A stretch of DNA of 61,493 bases from positions 1-61,493 of the forward strand of contig CAMDKO010000004.1 of NCBI GenBank assembly GCA_945901155.1. The letters run 5' to 3'. How positions within the stretch are numbered: position 1 is the stretch's first letter; every line of letters begins with the position of its first letter. This DNA is from Pedobacter schmidteae. Lineage in GTDB: Bacteria > Bacteroidota > Bacteroidia > Sphingobacteriales > Sphingobacteriaceae. Under the pieces are notes generated by a model. The model was given only the letters and a program-made list of their open reading frames with translations, searched no databases and had not been told where the DNA came from. A program made the translations under genes and the position numbers. Positions 36,721-45,827 of this stretch are shown here, piece after piece.

Positions 36721-38091
36721 TTATTTTTTTTTCTTAAAATTATCGGGAATAATAAACTCATATCCCTTTGGAGGCCACGGACCGATACTTTGCCCGGTTG
36801 GCCTTGGAGCAGTTGGCCTGATCGGCTCATAACCTGCTGCAGAATATTTAATATTTAAAAACGGAGTTTCCTTCACCTTGCCTTCAGTTAGCGAACGTAT
36901 TCCCATATCAATGATTCCGCTCGTTAATAAGTTTCTTTCAATTGGGGCAGTTGGTCCGCTCACAATAAATTTCTGAATATTGAGAGTCAAATAACTAAAG
37001 TGAGAATAACTCATACTATGATCAAGAACAAACTCAGTAGCTACAATATTTTTACCCGTTTTTGCAGCATATGCCCAACCTTCATTTACATACTGATCAA
37101 GCGTAACAATAGCACCCTTTGTACCATCTTTATATTTTGCGATCACAGCATAAGGCATTTTTGCAATATCTCTCATGTTACCGATTGCTTTACCTTTGAT
37201 CGTATCACAGGCAGCATCTACCAATTTTTGAGATATTTTTCCTGAATCAATAGCTGCCCAAACATCATCTCCTTTTAAGCCCTCAACACTTATCACACCC
37301 GTTTCTCCTCCTGCTCTTCGCTCAACCATACACTGCAGAATCTCAGTTACGTGGAAACCATAGGCATCTAGAGATGCGTATCCAATAGCAACAGCCTCCT
37401 TAATCTTTACTCCGATAGGATGTTCCAAAGGCTTATCACGCCAGCAATAAGGCAAAGAAGATCCAGCCATCAATGGAACATTCAGTTCTTTTGCACGGTC
37501 ATAAATCCACTTACTATCCAGCCAGCTATAAGAAAGTGCCTTATCTGTAAATACTGGAACTGACCTATTCGATGCGTCAAACACTCTGAATATCCGTTCA
37601 AGGTAATTCATCCGTGGGTATAATTTCATTCCCAGTCTATTGTATGGATATTCTCCATGCTCTCCAACATAAATCACCGCATCTACGGCTAGTTTATCAC
37701 CTCCAAGTGTTAAAGCCTCTTCAACTGTGGGATAAACCGGGGCATCATTCATGGCAGCGATTTTGATACCCGTATCGTAAGCCCCAACCTGTTCGATATA
37801 AACTGAAACTATTTTTACCTGAGGAGCAACCATTCCTTCATCAGTAGGAATACCAAGAAACAATTTAGTACCAATTACATCTGCATGGGCAGAATTTCTG
37901 TATGTATGGGTAATGAATGCAATTTTCTTGATGCCATCCTGACCCGCCAAAGCTCTGGATAACTGCTCAGTAATTGAAGTGATATTACCTTCATTTCCAA
38001 GCACAAAACCAGGTATAATACTCATTCCTGCTGCGGCAAATACAGATTTTTTAATAAAATCTCGACGGGGATTATTCTTGTTTGACTTCAT
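36721..38091 (-). CDS. Tat-signal protein of uncharacterised family X (copy 2)
   Basis: 456 aa, tandem paralogue of copy 1, with the same RRDFIKK Tat signal and the same conserved blocks. Residues ~1-270 and ~375-436 are almost identical in the two copies, while ~275-365 differ strongly (e.g. AIDSGKISQKLVDAACDTIKGKAIG versus RDKETG, then YKDGTKGAIVTLDQYV). The 30-odd bp before the ATG are also duplicated. The pattern suggests recent duplication or gene conversion with a variable segment. Function unknown; presumably periplasmic. Confidence 0.75.
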   Translation of the reverse strand: MKSNKNNPRRDFIKKSVFAAAGMSIIPGFVLGNEGNITSITEQLSRALAGQDGIKKIAFITHTYRNSAHADVIGTKLFLGIPTDEGMVAPQVKIVSVYIEQVGAYDTGIKIAAMNDAPVYPTVEEALTLGGDKLAVDAVIYVGEHGEYPYNRLGMKLYPRMNYLERIFRVFDASNRSVPVFTDKALSYSWLDSKWIYDRAKELNVPLMAGSSLPYCWRDKPLEHPIGVKIKEAVAIGYASLDAYGFHVTEILQCMVERRAGGETGVISVEGLKGDDVWAAIDSGKISQKLVDAACDTIKGKAIGNMRDIAKMPYAVIAKYKDGTKGAIVTLDQYVNEGWAYAAKTGKNIVATEFVLDHSMSYSHFSYLTLNIQKFIVSGPTAPIERNLLTSGIIDMGIRSLTEGKVKETPFLNIKYSAAGYEPIRPTAPRPTGQSIGPWPPKGYEFIIPDNFKKKK

Positions 38092-38131
38092 AGTAAAATT
38101 TTAAGAATATGTTAATATGAATTATATATAA

Positions 38132-39928
38132 TTACCACCCTACAGCATAACCGTTTCTTCTTAGGTCGGCTCCACCCATCATCCATCCTGTTTTATGATC
38201 AATGGTGATACCTTGTGCTCCTCCAACTGTCATTGACCAATCGCCAAGTTTGGTATCTATCACATATCCCATTGACCTTAATGTTTTAATCACATCGGGT
38301 TTAACTCTGGTTTCCATTATTATCTCCTTTGCGGGTACTAATCCTAATTCATCTTTCCATCTAAATCGGGGTGCACTGATCGCATCCTGAATATTCATAC
38401 CAAATTCAACCGCATTCAACGCAACTTGCGGAACTGACTGAAGGATTCCAAAACTTCCTGGCGAACCCACAATAAGATGAGGTTTACCATCCTTATGAAA
38501 CTGCATCATTCCACCAATGCACCATCCAACAGCTTTACCTGGTGCAACGGTATTGGCTTTGCCTGGTTCAAGAGTCATCCAATCGAGCGCGCTATTAAAC
38601 ACTACGCCTGTGTTCCCGGCCACATATCCAGAACCAAAACCACCACCATGAGTTTGAATAATAACAACTGCATTTCCCCATTGGTCAACAGCAGAAAGAC
38701 TTGTTGTTGCATATTTATATTTGGCGGCATTTGGATTGTCCATAGCTTCAGGAAGACTATTCAATGTAGTTTCTGCCTTGATACCTGCTTTTCTTTCGTT
38801 CACCTTTGCAATAACCTTTTCTCTTTGCTTAGTAATATAAGCATCTGATAAAAGCAGTTCCACCGGTACAGTAACAAATTTTGGATCTCCAATGTATTTA
38901 TCGGTATCGATCCTACTTAAATTAACTGCCTCGAGTAAGTGAGCTAAGTAATCGACACTATTATGGCCCATCTTTTTCAGATCAAAACCCTCCATAATTT
39001 TAAGAGTTTGTAATTGCTGAATCCCCATTCCGGGAGGCGGATTATTGTAGACAGTATAATCACGGTATTTTATTGAGATTGGATCAACCCATTGCACTTT
39101 TTCAGGCACTGAAGCCAAATCTTTTTCTGTTATAAAACCACCATCACGGGCAAAGGAGGCGGCCATTTCCTTTGCAATTTCACCTTTGTAGAAAACATCG
39201 ATTCCTTCACTTGCTATTCGCCTCATAGTTTTGGCAAGCGGTTTGTTTGAGAAATAATCTCCAACCACATACGGATCTTTATCGTTTTTAAGAAAAATCT
39301 TCCTTGATTCTGCGTGAGGTGCAATCCTAGCAACAGTACCTGCCCACATGGCCTGATCAAATTCAGTGATAGGCACTCCATTCTCTAAATAATCGATTGC
39401 ACTTTCAAAAACCTCAGATAGAGGCATAGTTCCATAATCCTTAAGTGCCTTTGACCATCCAGCAAGATTTCCCGGCACAGAGGCTATCCTCGGACCGATG
39501 CTTTCCATTTGACCATGCCCTGCACCATCAGCTACCTTAGCATCTGCCTTAAATTTTGTTATCTTGAATGTTTCAGGCACCCATCCTCCAAAAACAAGAG
39601 ACCTAACTCTATTTTCCTTTGCTGAATAAAAAAGCATATATCCAACACCTGCTGTACCAGACATATAGGGTTCTGCAGCATTAAGAGCTGCTGCAGCAGC
39701 AACAATCGCATCAATCGCATTTCCACCTTTAACCAGGATCTTCTGCCCGGCTAAGGTTGCCAGCGGATTGGCAGTGGCTATCATACCGTTTTTTCCTAGA
39801 GCCGCCGGACGAAGATTATCCTTTGCGGCCTGAGCTACAACAGTAATGTTTAGAACTAGTGAAATCAACACTACACCGGCAGATGTAATCAAGATTTGAA
39901 AGGGACGAAATTTGATTTTATTGAACAT
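38132..39928 (-). CDS. ggt: Gamma-glutamyltransferase
   Basis: 598 aa, exported (signal about 1-32). An N-terminal nucleophile hydrolase of the GGT family: MIATANPLATLAGQKILVKGGNAIDAIVAAAAALNAAEPYMSGTAGVGYM at the start, and the autocleavage/nucleophile threonine at 408/409 in YATTSLSAVDQWGN. GGFGSGYVAGNTGVVFNSALDW and the C-terminal GSPGSFGILQSVPQV also fit. It hydrolyses or transfers gamma-glutamyl groups (glutathione, gamma-glutamyl peptides) or, in some relatives, acyl groups from cephalosporin-type amides. In this locus it suggests that the substrate or an intermediate has a gamma-glutamyl or similar amide. Confidence 0.88.
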   Translation of the reverse strand: MFNKIKFRPFQILITSAGVVLISLVLNITVVAQAAKDNLRPAALGKNGMIATANPLATLAGQKILVKGGNAIDAIVAAAAALNAAEPYMSGTAGVGYMLFYSAKENRVRSLVFGGWVPETFKITKFKADAKVADGAGHGQMESIGPRIASVPGNLAGWSKALKDYGTMPLSEVFESAIDYLENGVPITEFDQAMWAGTVARIAPHAESRKIFLKNDKDPYVVGDYFSNKPLAKTMRRIASEGIDVFYKGEIAKEMAASFARDGGFITEKDLASVPEKVQWVDPISIKYRDYTVYNNPPPGMGIQQLQTLKIMEGFDLKKMGHNSVDYLAHLLEAVNLSRIDTDKYIGDPKFVTVPVELLLSDAYITKQREKVIAKVNERKAGIKAETTLNSLPEAMDNPNAAKYKYATTSLSAVDQWGNAVVIIQTHGGGFGSGYVAGNTGVVFNSALDWMTLEPGKANTVAPGKAVGWCIGGMMQFHKDGKPHLIVGSPGSFGILQSVPQVALNAVEFGMNIQDAISAPRFRWKDELGLVPAKEIIMETRVKPDVIKTLRSMGYVIDTKLGDWSMTVGGAQGITIDHKTGWMMGGADLRRNGYAVGW

Positions 39929-39952
39929 AAATTCTGATTTAACAATTACTGA

Positions 39953-39981
39953 TTTTAGCCGTGAATTGATATTGGCTAAAA
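39953..39981 (-). other. Hairpin between mlrC-like and ggt genes
   Basis: TTTTAGCC (39953-39960) and GGCTAAAA (39974-39981) form an 8-bp stem with a 13-nt loop in the 81-bp gap. No U-run follows on the minus strand, so it is more likely an mRNA stability or processing element than a terminator. Confidence 0.4.
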
Positions 39982-40009
39982 ACAGGCGTATGAGTAAAGG
40001 ATTTAAATC

Positions 40010-41479
40010 TTAAACATTTTCAAAAGGGAACAATGGCTTACGTCTTTGTTGATAATCAAACAAAGTCATATCAGCCTGAGTCACTCCCGGAGTATTTACT
40101 TGAATAATGGTTGGGCAAACAGGGGCATAAGCTGCAATTGGTGCATTTACTCCTTTAGCTACTATGGCATCGAATTCTGAAGGGACTACTCCCTGTGAAA
40201 TCAACTGCTGCAAACTAAATGGCATAACTCTGAGCGATGTGAGCATGATTACACCCCCTTCTTTAGTAGATACTACCACGGTTTTACCCATCCTGAAATT
40301 TATCTGTCCGCCATGCCGCGGATTGCTTTCTTGAAAAGTACCATCGCTAATTTTCAGTAATTTTACATTCAATTTCAAGGTTTTTAATCCATCCTTGCCG
40401 GTGCCTATGACCGTTAATTCAAACTGTTCACCCTGCTGATGTGAAGATGCATCAATTACGGCTTGAGGATCATACATACAAACAAAGAACTTATACTTTT
40501 TACTTTCTTCAAATGCCTCTAAAATACAAGAGTTATTTGCCGGACCACCACCACCAACATTATCACCCATATCAAGTAAGCATACGGGTTTAGCACTATC
40601 ATTAATTAAGTTAAGTGCGGATGGGATATCATTTTTCTTACCTACAAAACTACTTTTGTGTACAAGTATATAAGCTTCCAATTTTTTAGCAACAGATAGC
40701 GCCTTTTCATAATCGCCATCTGCAACCACAATAATAGATGTTCCCATTTCATGAACATCTGCATAAGGAAAACCATGCTGTATACTCAGCGCTAAAATAC
40801 CAGGCTCAGCAGACAGTTGATTGGCATAAGCATATAAACTAATGCATGGTTCATTTGCGGTGAGCTGTTGTTCAATACTAATAGCCAAAGGCACTTGAAC
40901 CAGGGCTTGTACCGGCTTGGTTATTCCATTTAAAAGATTAACCAGCAGCTTTGCAGATTCAACACCCCGTTGCCGCATATCAACATGTGGGTTTTGTTTA
41001 TAAGCTACTAGAGCATTGGTTGATGAAACCATCAACTGGCTGACATTGGCATGAAGATCAAGGGTACCAATAATAGGAATAGTATCCCCCACTACCTCCC
41101 TAACCTTACTTAACCAATGCCCATCCATATCGGGAAATTCTTCAGAAACACCGGCACCATGAGGAATCACTAAACAGGCATCAATAGGCAATACTTTTTT
41201 GAGCTCTTCAAGCGTCTCTTGCAGAATGAAATTATACGTTTCAGCTGATATTGTTCCTCCTGGAGTTGCAGATGCAAAAAGCAATGGAATTGCTTCTATT
41301 CCCTCCTTATCCAACACCTCGAGCATGCCACCTATCTCATTATGGGCAAGCTGATATTCTTTTCTAATTGATTCACCCTTAAGATATTTCCCATTTCTAA
41401 AATCATCCAGAACAGTTGGTGTTATAACAAATGTGTTTGATTCGTGATATATACCTAGAAGGGCTACTCTAAAAGACAT
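40010..41479 (-). CDS. M81 (MlrC-like) metallopeptidase family protein
   Basis: 489 aa, no signal peptide, so cytoplasmic. HESNTF at ~12-17, PHGAG at ~110, GTLDLHANVS (~133-142), and LLDMGDNVGGGGPANNS (~300-316) are the conserved M81 blocks holding the zinc ligands. The name-giving MlrC hydrolyses linearised microcystin and tetrapeptides, but most M81 members act on unknown amide or amino-acid substrates. Its neighbours here are an organic-anion transporter and GGT. It begins 22 bp after the transporter gene, indicating one transcript. Confidence 0.85.
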   Translation of the reverse strand: MSFRVALLGIYHESNTFVITPTVLDDFRNGKYLKGESIRKEYQLAHNEIGGMLEVLDKEGIEAIPLLFASATPGGTISAETYNFILQETLEELKKVLPIDACLVIPHGAGVSEEFPDMDGHWLSKVREVVGDTIPIIGTLDLHANVSQLMVSSTNALVAYKQNPHVDMRQRGVESAKLLVNLLNGITKPVQALVQVPLAISIEQQLTANEPCISLYAYANQLSAEPGILALSIQHGFPYADVHEMGTSIIVVADGDYEKALSVAKKLEAYILVHKSSFVGKKNDIPSALNLINDSAKPVCLLDMGDNVGGGGPANNSCILEAFEESKKYKFFVCMYDPQAVIDASSHQQGEQFELTVIGTGKDGLKTLKLNVKLLKISDGTFQESNPRHGGQINFRMGKTVVVSTKEGGVIMLTSLRVMPFSLQQLISQGVVPSEFDAIVAKGVNAPIAAYAPVCPTIIQVNTPGVTQADMTLFDYQQRRKPLFPFENV

Positions 41480-41501
41480 GATCTTATATTAATATTATTA
41501 A

Positions 41502-42632
41502 TTAAACACTCATGGTGCTGACATCCTTCTCCATTGATTCATCTTTTGATTCATTCGTTGGAAGGTTACTGTTCCAATAGGAAGCAAGTATGGAGGATGT
41601 AAATCCCATAATGGGGCCGCAAATAGCTGTTGCAAGCCCTACTGTAGCAATTTTACCCATCACTTTAGCTATCCCGGAAACAAGTCCTGCATTCTGGGTG
41701 CCTGTTGTAATGGAAATTGTGCGGCAATCACTTTCTGACAATTTGAATAAGCGAGCAGTCCAATAACCAAAGAAAAATCCAAATAAGATCATCAATAACA
41801 CCACTATAATTAATTCTACACCGATATTCAAGATACTATCTCTACCAGCTGCCATGATGATCGCTACAATAAACGCTACACCGATCATAGACACTAAAGG
41901 CATTGAATCATCGAGCCATTTGGCTTTACCACTCAAAAATTTATTAAAGAGAAGCCCAGCGCCAATGGGAATAAATACCATTTTTATAATTCCCCACATC
42001 ATTTCCATGACGTTTATTTCTATGAATCCACCTGCCAGCAGCTTCATTAAAAATGGTATTAAGAAGGGTGCAAGAAGGGTTGTTATAGAGGTTATTGTTA
42101 TGGCTAAGACTACATTTGCTTTAGCCAAATAACACATAACACTTGCAGTAACTGATGTAGGTGCGCAACCCAATAATATGATACCAGCCGAAATTTCAGG
42201 CGGGAAATCAGTAAAACTCGCCAGGGCAAAGCCCAATAAAGGCATAATCGTATACTGGCTAAACACCCCTACAATCACCGCTTTAGGCGATTTAGCCAAT
42301 GCAATAAAATCTTTGACTCCCATAGAGCAACCCATGCCAAACATAATTACCTGTATCAGCGGAGTGATCAATGCTGCAAATTCGAACCCATTATATTCCT
42401 TGAAATACTGCGGATAATACAGTGCTGTAGCCACAACAGATAATATAGTTGTTGTAAAAGTAAGACCCTTTAACAAGGTGAAACCTCTGAAACTGATAGC
42501 TAGTAAAAGGAGAAAACCAATAACAAATGGACCCGCGGCAGCAATATTACCATTATATGCCATGAATAAGGCAATGAACAAACTGAGTACAGATATACCA
42601 GCCAATAGCTTAAAGAAGATAGTTTTACTCAT
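41502..42632 (-). CDS. Bile acid:Na+ symporter-family (BASS) transporter
   Basis: 376-aa inner-membrane protein with about nine to ten segments. MGCSMGVKDF, FSQYTIMPLLGFALA, GIILLGCAPTSVTASVMCYLAKANVVLAITITSITTLLAPFLIPF and the ISITTGTQNAGL motif near the C-terminus are BASS-family marks (the two Na+ sites). Relatives import bile acids, pantoate, 2-ketoacids or other organic anions. Placed between the last SelA-fold enzyme and the cytoplasmic MlrC-like hydrolase, it is the best candidate to carry the periplasmic product, an organic acid, into the cell. Confidence 0.88.
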   Translation of the reverse strand: MSKTIFFKLLAGISVLSLFIALFMAYNGNIAAAGPFVIGFLLLLAISFRGFTLLKGLTFTTTILSVVATALYYPQYFKEYNGFEFAALITPLIQVIMFGMGCSMGVKDFIALAKSPKAVIVGVFSQYTIMPLLGFALASFTDFPPEISAGIILLGCAPTSVTASVMCYLAKANVVLAITITSITTLLAPFLIPFLMKLLAGGFIEINVMEMMWGIIKMVFIPIGAGLLFNKFLSGKAKWLDDSMPLVSMIGVAFIVAIIMAAGRDSILNIGVELIIVVLLMILFGFFFGYWTARLFKLSESDCRTISITTGTQNAGLVSGIAKVMGKIATVGLATAICGPIMGFTSSILASYWNSNLPTNESKDESMEKDVSTMSV

Positions 42633-42668
42633 CGATTTAAATCGGATAAATTAATTAGTTGAAAAGAA

Positions 42669-43904
42669 TTAAACAGATGCCTTCAGTAACTCTTCTTTCA
42701 ATCTTTGGGCAATAACTTTTTCCTGTCCCGGTTTCAGTTGCCAAACAGATAATTCAATTCCATCTCGTTTACCACCCATGGTTCCTCCACCCATAACCTC
42801 TATTCCCGGATTACCATTCCATAGATTATCCTTAAGTTGTTTACCGGTAAGCTTAATTAGATTTGCATCCCAGGAAAGATGTAATGTTGGGGTATGGTTT
42901 GCAATTTCAGGAATAAAAACATTTTGACTAACTCCTTTAATATTGTTGACAGTATTAACAATTACTGCCATAGCATCTTCCCAGGTCTTCCATTCTTTGG
43001 CATGATCCATTTTAATATGTCTTTCGAGAGCAACATACATAGCCAGTATTTCTTCTTTATTTACTTTATGGCCTCGGCAAATTCCACTGTTTGGTGGTGC
43101 ACTCAAGCGAGCAGCGGCAATCAGGTCTTTTTTACCCATTAGAATTCCGGCACTCTGAGGCCCGCGCATAGCTTTGCCACCTGAAATAGCTACTAGATCA
43201 AATCCCATGTCATTGAATTTCCATAGATTCTCTACCGGATGAGCATCAGAAGCGATATCAATCATGGTTGGAACTTTATGTTTTTTACCCAGTGAAAGCC
43301 ATTGCGCATAATTTAGTTTTCCTGCTGAAAGCTCCCTATTCAGAAACCAAAGCATAGCAGTTTTTTCATTTATAGCAGCCTCAGCTTCTTCCAAAGTTTC
43401 AACAATCACCAATTTTGCACCTGTATTGGTAAGAGCTTGATGGTAACCATTGGCATGCGACTTTTGCAAGATCACCTCCGACTTCATCCCCTCTACATTT
43501 GGAAGCTGCATTACCTTTTTACGATCCATACCTGTCATTACACCGGCAAGGCCCTGTACCAAAGCTGACCAGCAGCCTGCTGTTACAGTTGCAGCCTCTG
43601 CATGGCAAAGTTCGGCGATCTTTTCGCCTACTTTATCAAGAACATCATTAAGTAATACAAATTCTTCTGCTCCTTTAGTAATTGCTTGCGTTACCTCAGG
43701 CGGCATGAGTGATGCCGTTAAGCTTGTGCAAACACATGAAGCATTAATAAAAGTTTTGAGGCCCAGTTCTTTAAACAGATCTCGACCTGCAGATGCCATC
43801 ACTGCTTCTTCTGCAAATGCAGACTGAAATGGGATACCACTTCCTATTAATCCTCCTGCAATCGGTGCAGCAGATAAGATTTTAATTAATTCTCTACGTT
43901 TCAT
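42669..43904 (-). CDS. Exported SelA-fold PLP enzyme (copy 1)
   Basis: 411 aa. The N-terminus KRRELIKILSAAPIAGGLIGSGIPFQSAFA is a Tat-like signal (RRxLIK, hydrophobic core, A-F-A end). The mature part is fold-type I: AEAATVTAGCWSALVQGLAGVM, the cofactor-contacting PTMIDIASD, and SGGKAMRGPQSAGILMG with the putative PLP lysine K244. The nearest known relatives are SelA and D-glucosaminate-6-phosphate ammonia-lyase (DgaE), which remove water or ammonia from 2-amino-3-hydroxy acids. There is no sign of selenocysteine genes. It begins 26 bp after the exported RidA. Confidence 0.85.
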   Translation of the reverse strand: MKRRELIKILSAAPIAGGLIGSGIPFQSAFAEEAVMASAGRDLFKELGLKTFINASCVCTSLTASLMPPEVTQAITKGAEEFVLLNDVLDKVGEKIAELCHAEAATVTAGCWSALVQGLAGVMTGMDRKKVMQLPNVEGMKSEVILQKSHANGYHQALTNTGAKLVIVETLEEAEAAINEKTAMLWFLNRELSAGKLNYAQWLSLGKKHKVPTMIDIASDAHPVENLWKFNDMGFDLVAISGGKAMRGPQSAGILMGKKDLIAAARLSAPPNSGICRGHKVNKEEILAMYVALERHIKMDHAKEWKTWEDAMAVIVNTVNNIKGVSQNVFIPEIANHTPTLHLSWDANLIKLTGKQLKDNLWNGNPGIEVMGGGTMGGKRDGIELSVWQLKPGQEKVIAQRLKEELLKASV

Positions 43905-43930
43905 TGGGTTATGAATTTAAATGCTCTAGG

Positions 43931-44503
43931 TTAATTTTTCATTTCAACGATCATCTCAATCTCTACCGGAATATTCCGTGGGAGTGAGCCTAATCCAATG
44001 GCAGAACGGGCATGTTTACCATTCTCGCCAAATACTTCTACCATCAGGTCAGAAAATCCGTTGATCACCTGAGAGTGGTTATCAAATTCAGGAACAGCAT
44101 TCACCATTCCTAAAACCTTAACAATCCGTTTTACATTATTCAGGTTTCCAACTTCAGCTTTAAGTGATTCCAGTAAACTGATTCCTGTTAACCTTGCCGC
44201 GTATTTAGCTTCTTCAAAGGTAAATTCCTTACCTACCTTACCAATCATGAACTTACCATCTTCTTTCAATGGACCCTGTCCAGAAAGATATACCAGATTA
44301 CCAACTCTTACTGCTCCAAGGAAATTGGCTGATGGTGGACCAGGGGTTCTAAGCTTCAGGCCCATCTCACGGATCCTTGTTTCAGGATCTTTTGCAGTGA
44401 TTGCTGCAGGTACAGCTGTAGTAACATTTTGAGCGTGAACCGTACCAGTTTTAATGACGATTAGCGTAAATAAAAAAAGAAAAAAATTAAGTAAACTTTT
44501 CAT
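43931..44503 (-). CDS. Exported RidA-family enamine/imine deaminase
   Basis: 190 aa with a clear Sec signal (about 1-24, ending TVHAQ). The YjgF/RidA domain follows at ~60-190: MGLKLRTPGPPSANFLGAVRVGNLVYLSGQGPLKEDGKF, then LGMVNAVPEFDNHSQVINGFSDLMVEVFGENGKHARSAIGLGSLPRNIPVEIEMIVEM. The conserved Arg of RidA (in HARSAIG) is present. RidA enzymes hydrolyse 2-aminoacrylate-type enamines and imines left by PLP eliminations. An exported RidA between exported PLP enzymes and deacetylases is unusual and supports a periplasmic lyase pathway. Confidence 0.85.
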   Translation of the reverse strand: MKSLLNFFLFLFTLIVIKTGTVHAQNVTTAVPAAITAKDPETRIREMGLKLRTPGPPSANFLGAVRVGNLVYLSGQGPLKEDGKFMIGKVGKEFTFEEAKYAARLTGISLLESLKAEVGNLNNVKRIVKVLGMVNAVPEFDNHSQVINGFSDLMVEVFGENGKHARSAIGLGSLPRNIPVEIEMIVEMKN

Positions 44504-44556
44504 GTTCTTGTAAAAGATAAGTATGTATAATTTAGTTAGACATTTTGTAAATGAGA

Positions 44557-45810
44557 CTATTTTGCTGTCGGAAATGATCTTGCATTCAGATCATAAACAA
44601 CATTTCCATCTTTAATGGTCATTTCACATTCAAGCAGGTTTTTACCTTCATTCTTGTACCGTGCCACATCATAGAAACCAAATTTTCCTTCACGTACATT
44701 AAGTACTGTAACATCTGCTATTGCACCAACAGAAAGATGGCCAAGCTCTTCATGACGGATAGCTTTTGCTGCAGACCAAGTACTTGCTTTAACCACATTT
44801 GCCAAAGTCATATCCATTGACATAAATTTAGACATGACGTTCAATTGATCTTTCATAGCTGAGTTCATACTTCCGGTATGTAAATCTGTACTGATTGTTT
44901 CAGGGAAAAACCCTTGCTGTGTTGCCGGAATTGCCTGTGAGAATGTGAAACTTCCACCACCATGACCCACATCGAAAATAATTCCTCTTTTTCTTGCCTC
45001 AATAACATGCGGATACAATTTTTTTGTATCAAGATTTACAATAGTCTCTTTTGTTTTAATAAGTTGTCCGTAAGTATGCGTAAAAATATCACCAGGACGC
45101 ATTTTTCTGAGGAAAAGCTCTTCGAGGGATAATCTAGGTACTGCTCCCCCAAAATCGACAATGATTGGCAGATTTGCAATTTTGCCTGCTTCAACAGTTC
45201 TATCAACTGCAACCCAATCAGATTTATGATAGTGTGCCACTTTAAAGCCCACAATCAGATCAGGGTAATGTTTTGCGACATCAGCAGCCAAAACAGGATC
45301 GAAAAAGCTATTATTTTGCTGTTGCAAAGAATTTTCATCTCCATACATTCCCTTTCTTGAAATATTCAAAAATGCCAATACACGTGTTTGAGATTTATCG
45401 ATTACATTTTTCTTGAATAATTCAAATGTTTCTGCTCCGGAATCACCACAATCAACAATAGTTGTTACCCCTACACGGAAAGTAAATCCATCAGCAGGAA
45501 GTGAAAAAAACCCGTTTTCCAGTTGACCATCAGGGTCAGTGCCTGCAAAAACGTGACCATGAATATCAATTAAGCCCGGAGTCACATATTTGCCAGTCAA
45601 ATCAATAACTTGTTTACCTAGCTTTGGATCAATATTCTGTGCAATTGCCGCGATCTTACCATCCTGAATGGCAACATCCATAACACGGTCAATATTGTTT
45701 TTAGGATCAATTAAGTGTCCACCTTTTAAGATGGTTGTATAAGTCTGCGCGCTCACTGAAAACTGAGCGGCAATAAAAAAGGCGAATACCAGAAAAAAAC
45801 GATTTTTCAT
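44557..45810 (-). CDS. Exported amidohydrolase/deacetylase (copy 1)
   Basis: 417 aa with a Sec signal (1-~21, ending VSAQ). Type I amidohydrolase: IDIHGHVFAGT (metal HxH at ~80-85), the carboxylated-Lys candidate in IVGFKVAHYHK, VGHGGGSFTFSQ, and TISTDLHTGS with the catalytic Asp. The short beta domain at the ends (TTILKGGHLIDPKNNIDRVMDVAIQDGKI ... LECEMTIKDGNVVYDLNG) is usual. COG3964-type members, often annotated dihydroorotase, act as deacetylases of N-acyl or O-acyl hydroxy/amino acids and are recurrent partners of SelA-like genes in other bacteria. Confidence 0.87.
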   Translation of the reverse strand: MKNRFFLVFAFFIAAQFSVSAQTYTTILKGGHLIDPKNNIDRVMDVAIQDGKIAAIAQNIDPKLGKQVIDLTGKYVTPGLIDIHGHVFAGTDPDGQLENGFFSLPADGFTFRVGVTTIVDCGDSGAETFELFKKNVIDKSQTRVLAFLNISRKGMYGDENSLQQQNNSFFDPVLAADVAKHYPDLIVGFKVAHYHKSDWVAVDRTVEAGKIANLPIIVDFGGAVPRLSLEELFLRKMRPGDIFTHTYGQLIKTKETIVNLDTKKLYPHVIEARKRGIIFDVGHGGGSFTFSQAIPATQQGFFPETISTDLHTGSMNSAMKDQLNVMSKFMSMDMTLANVVKASTWSAAKAIRHEELGHLSVGAIADVTVLNVREGKFGFYDVARYKNEGKNLLECEMTIKDGNVVYDLNARSFPTAK

Positions 45811-45827
45811 TTTATGATTTTTAGATT

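Noticed and set aside
40010-41479. Microcystin degradation cluster
   Set aside because: Only an M81 homologue is present; no mlrA, mlrB or mlrD homologue was seen.
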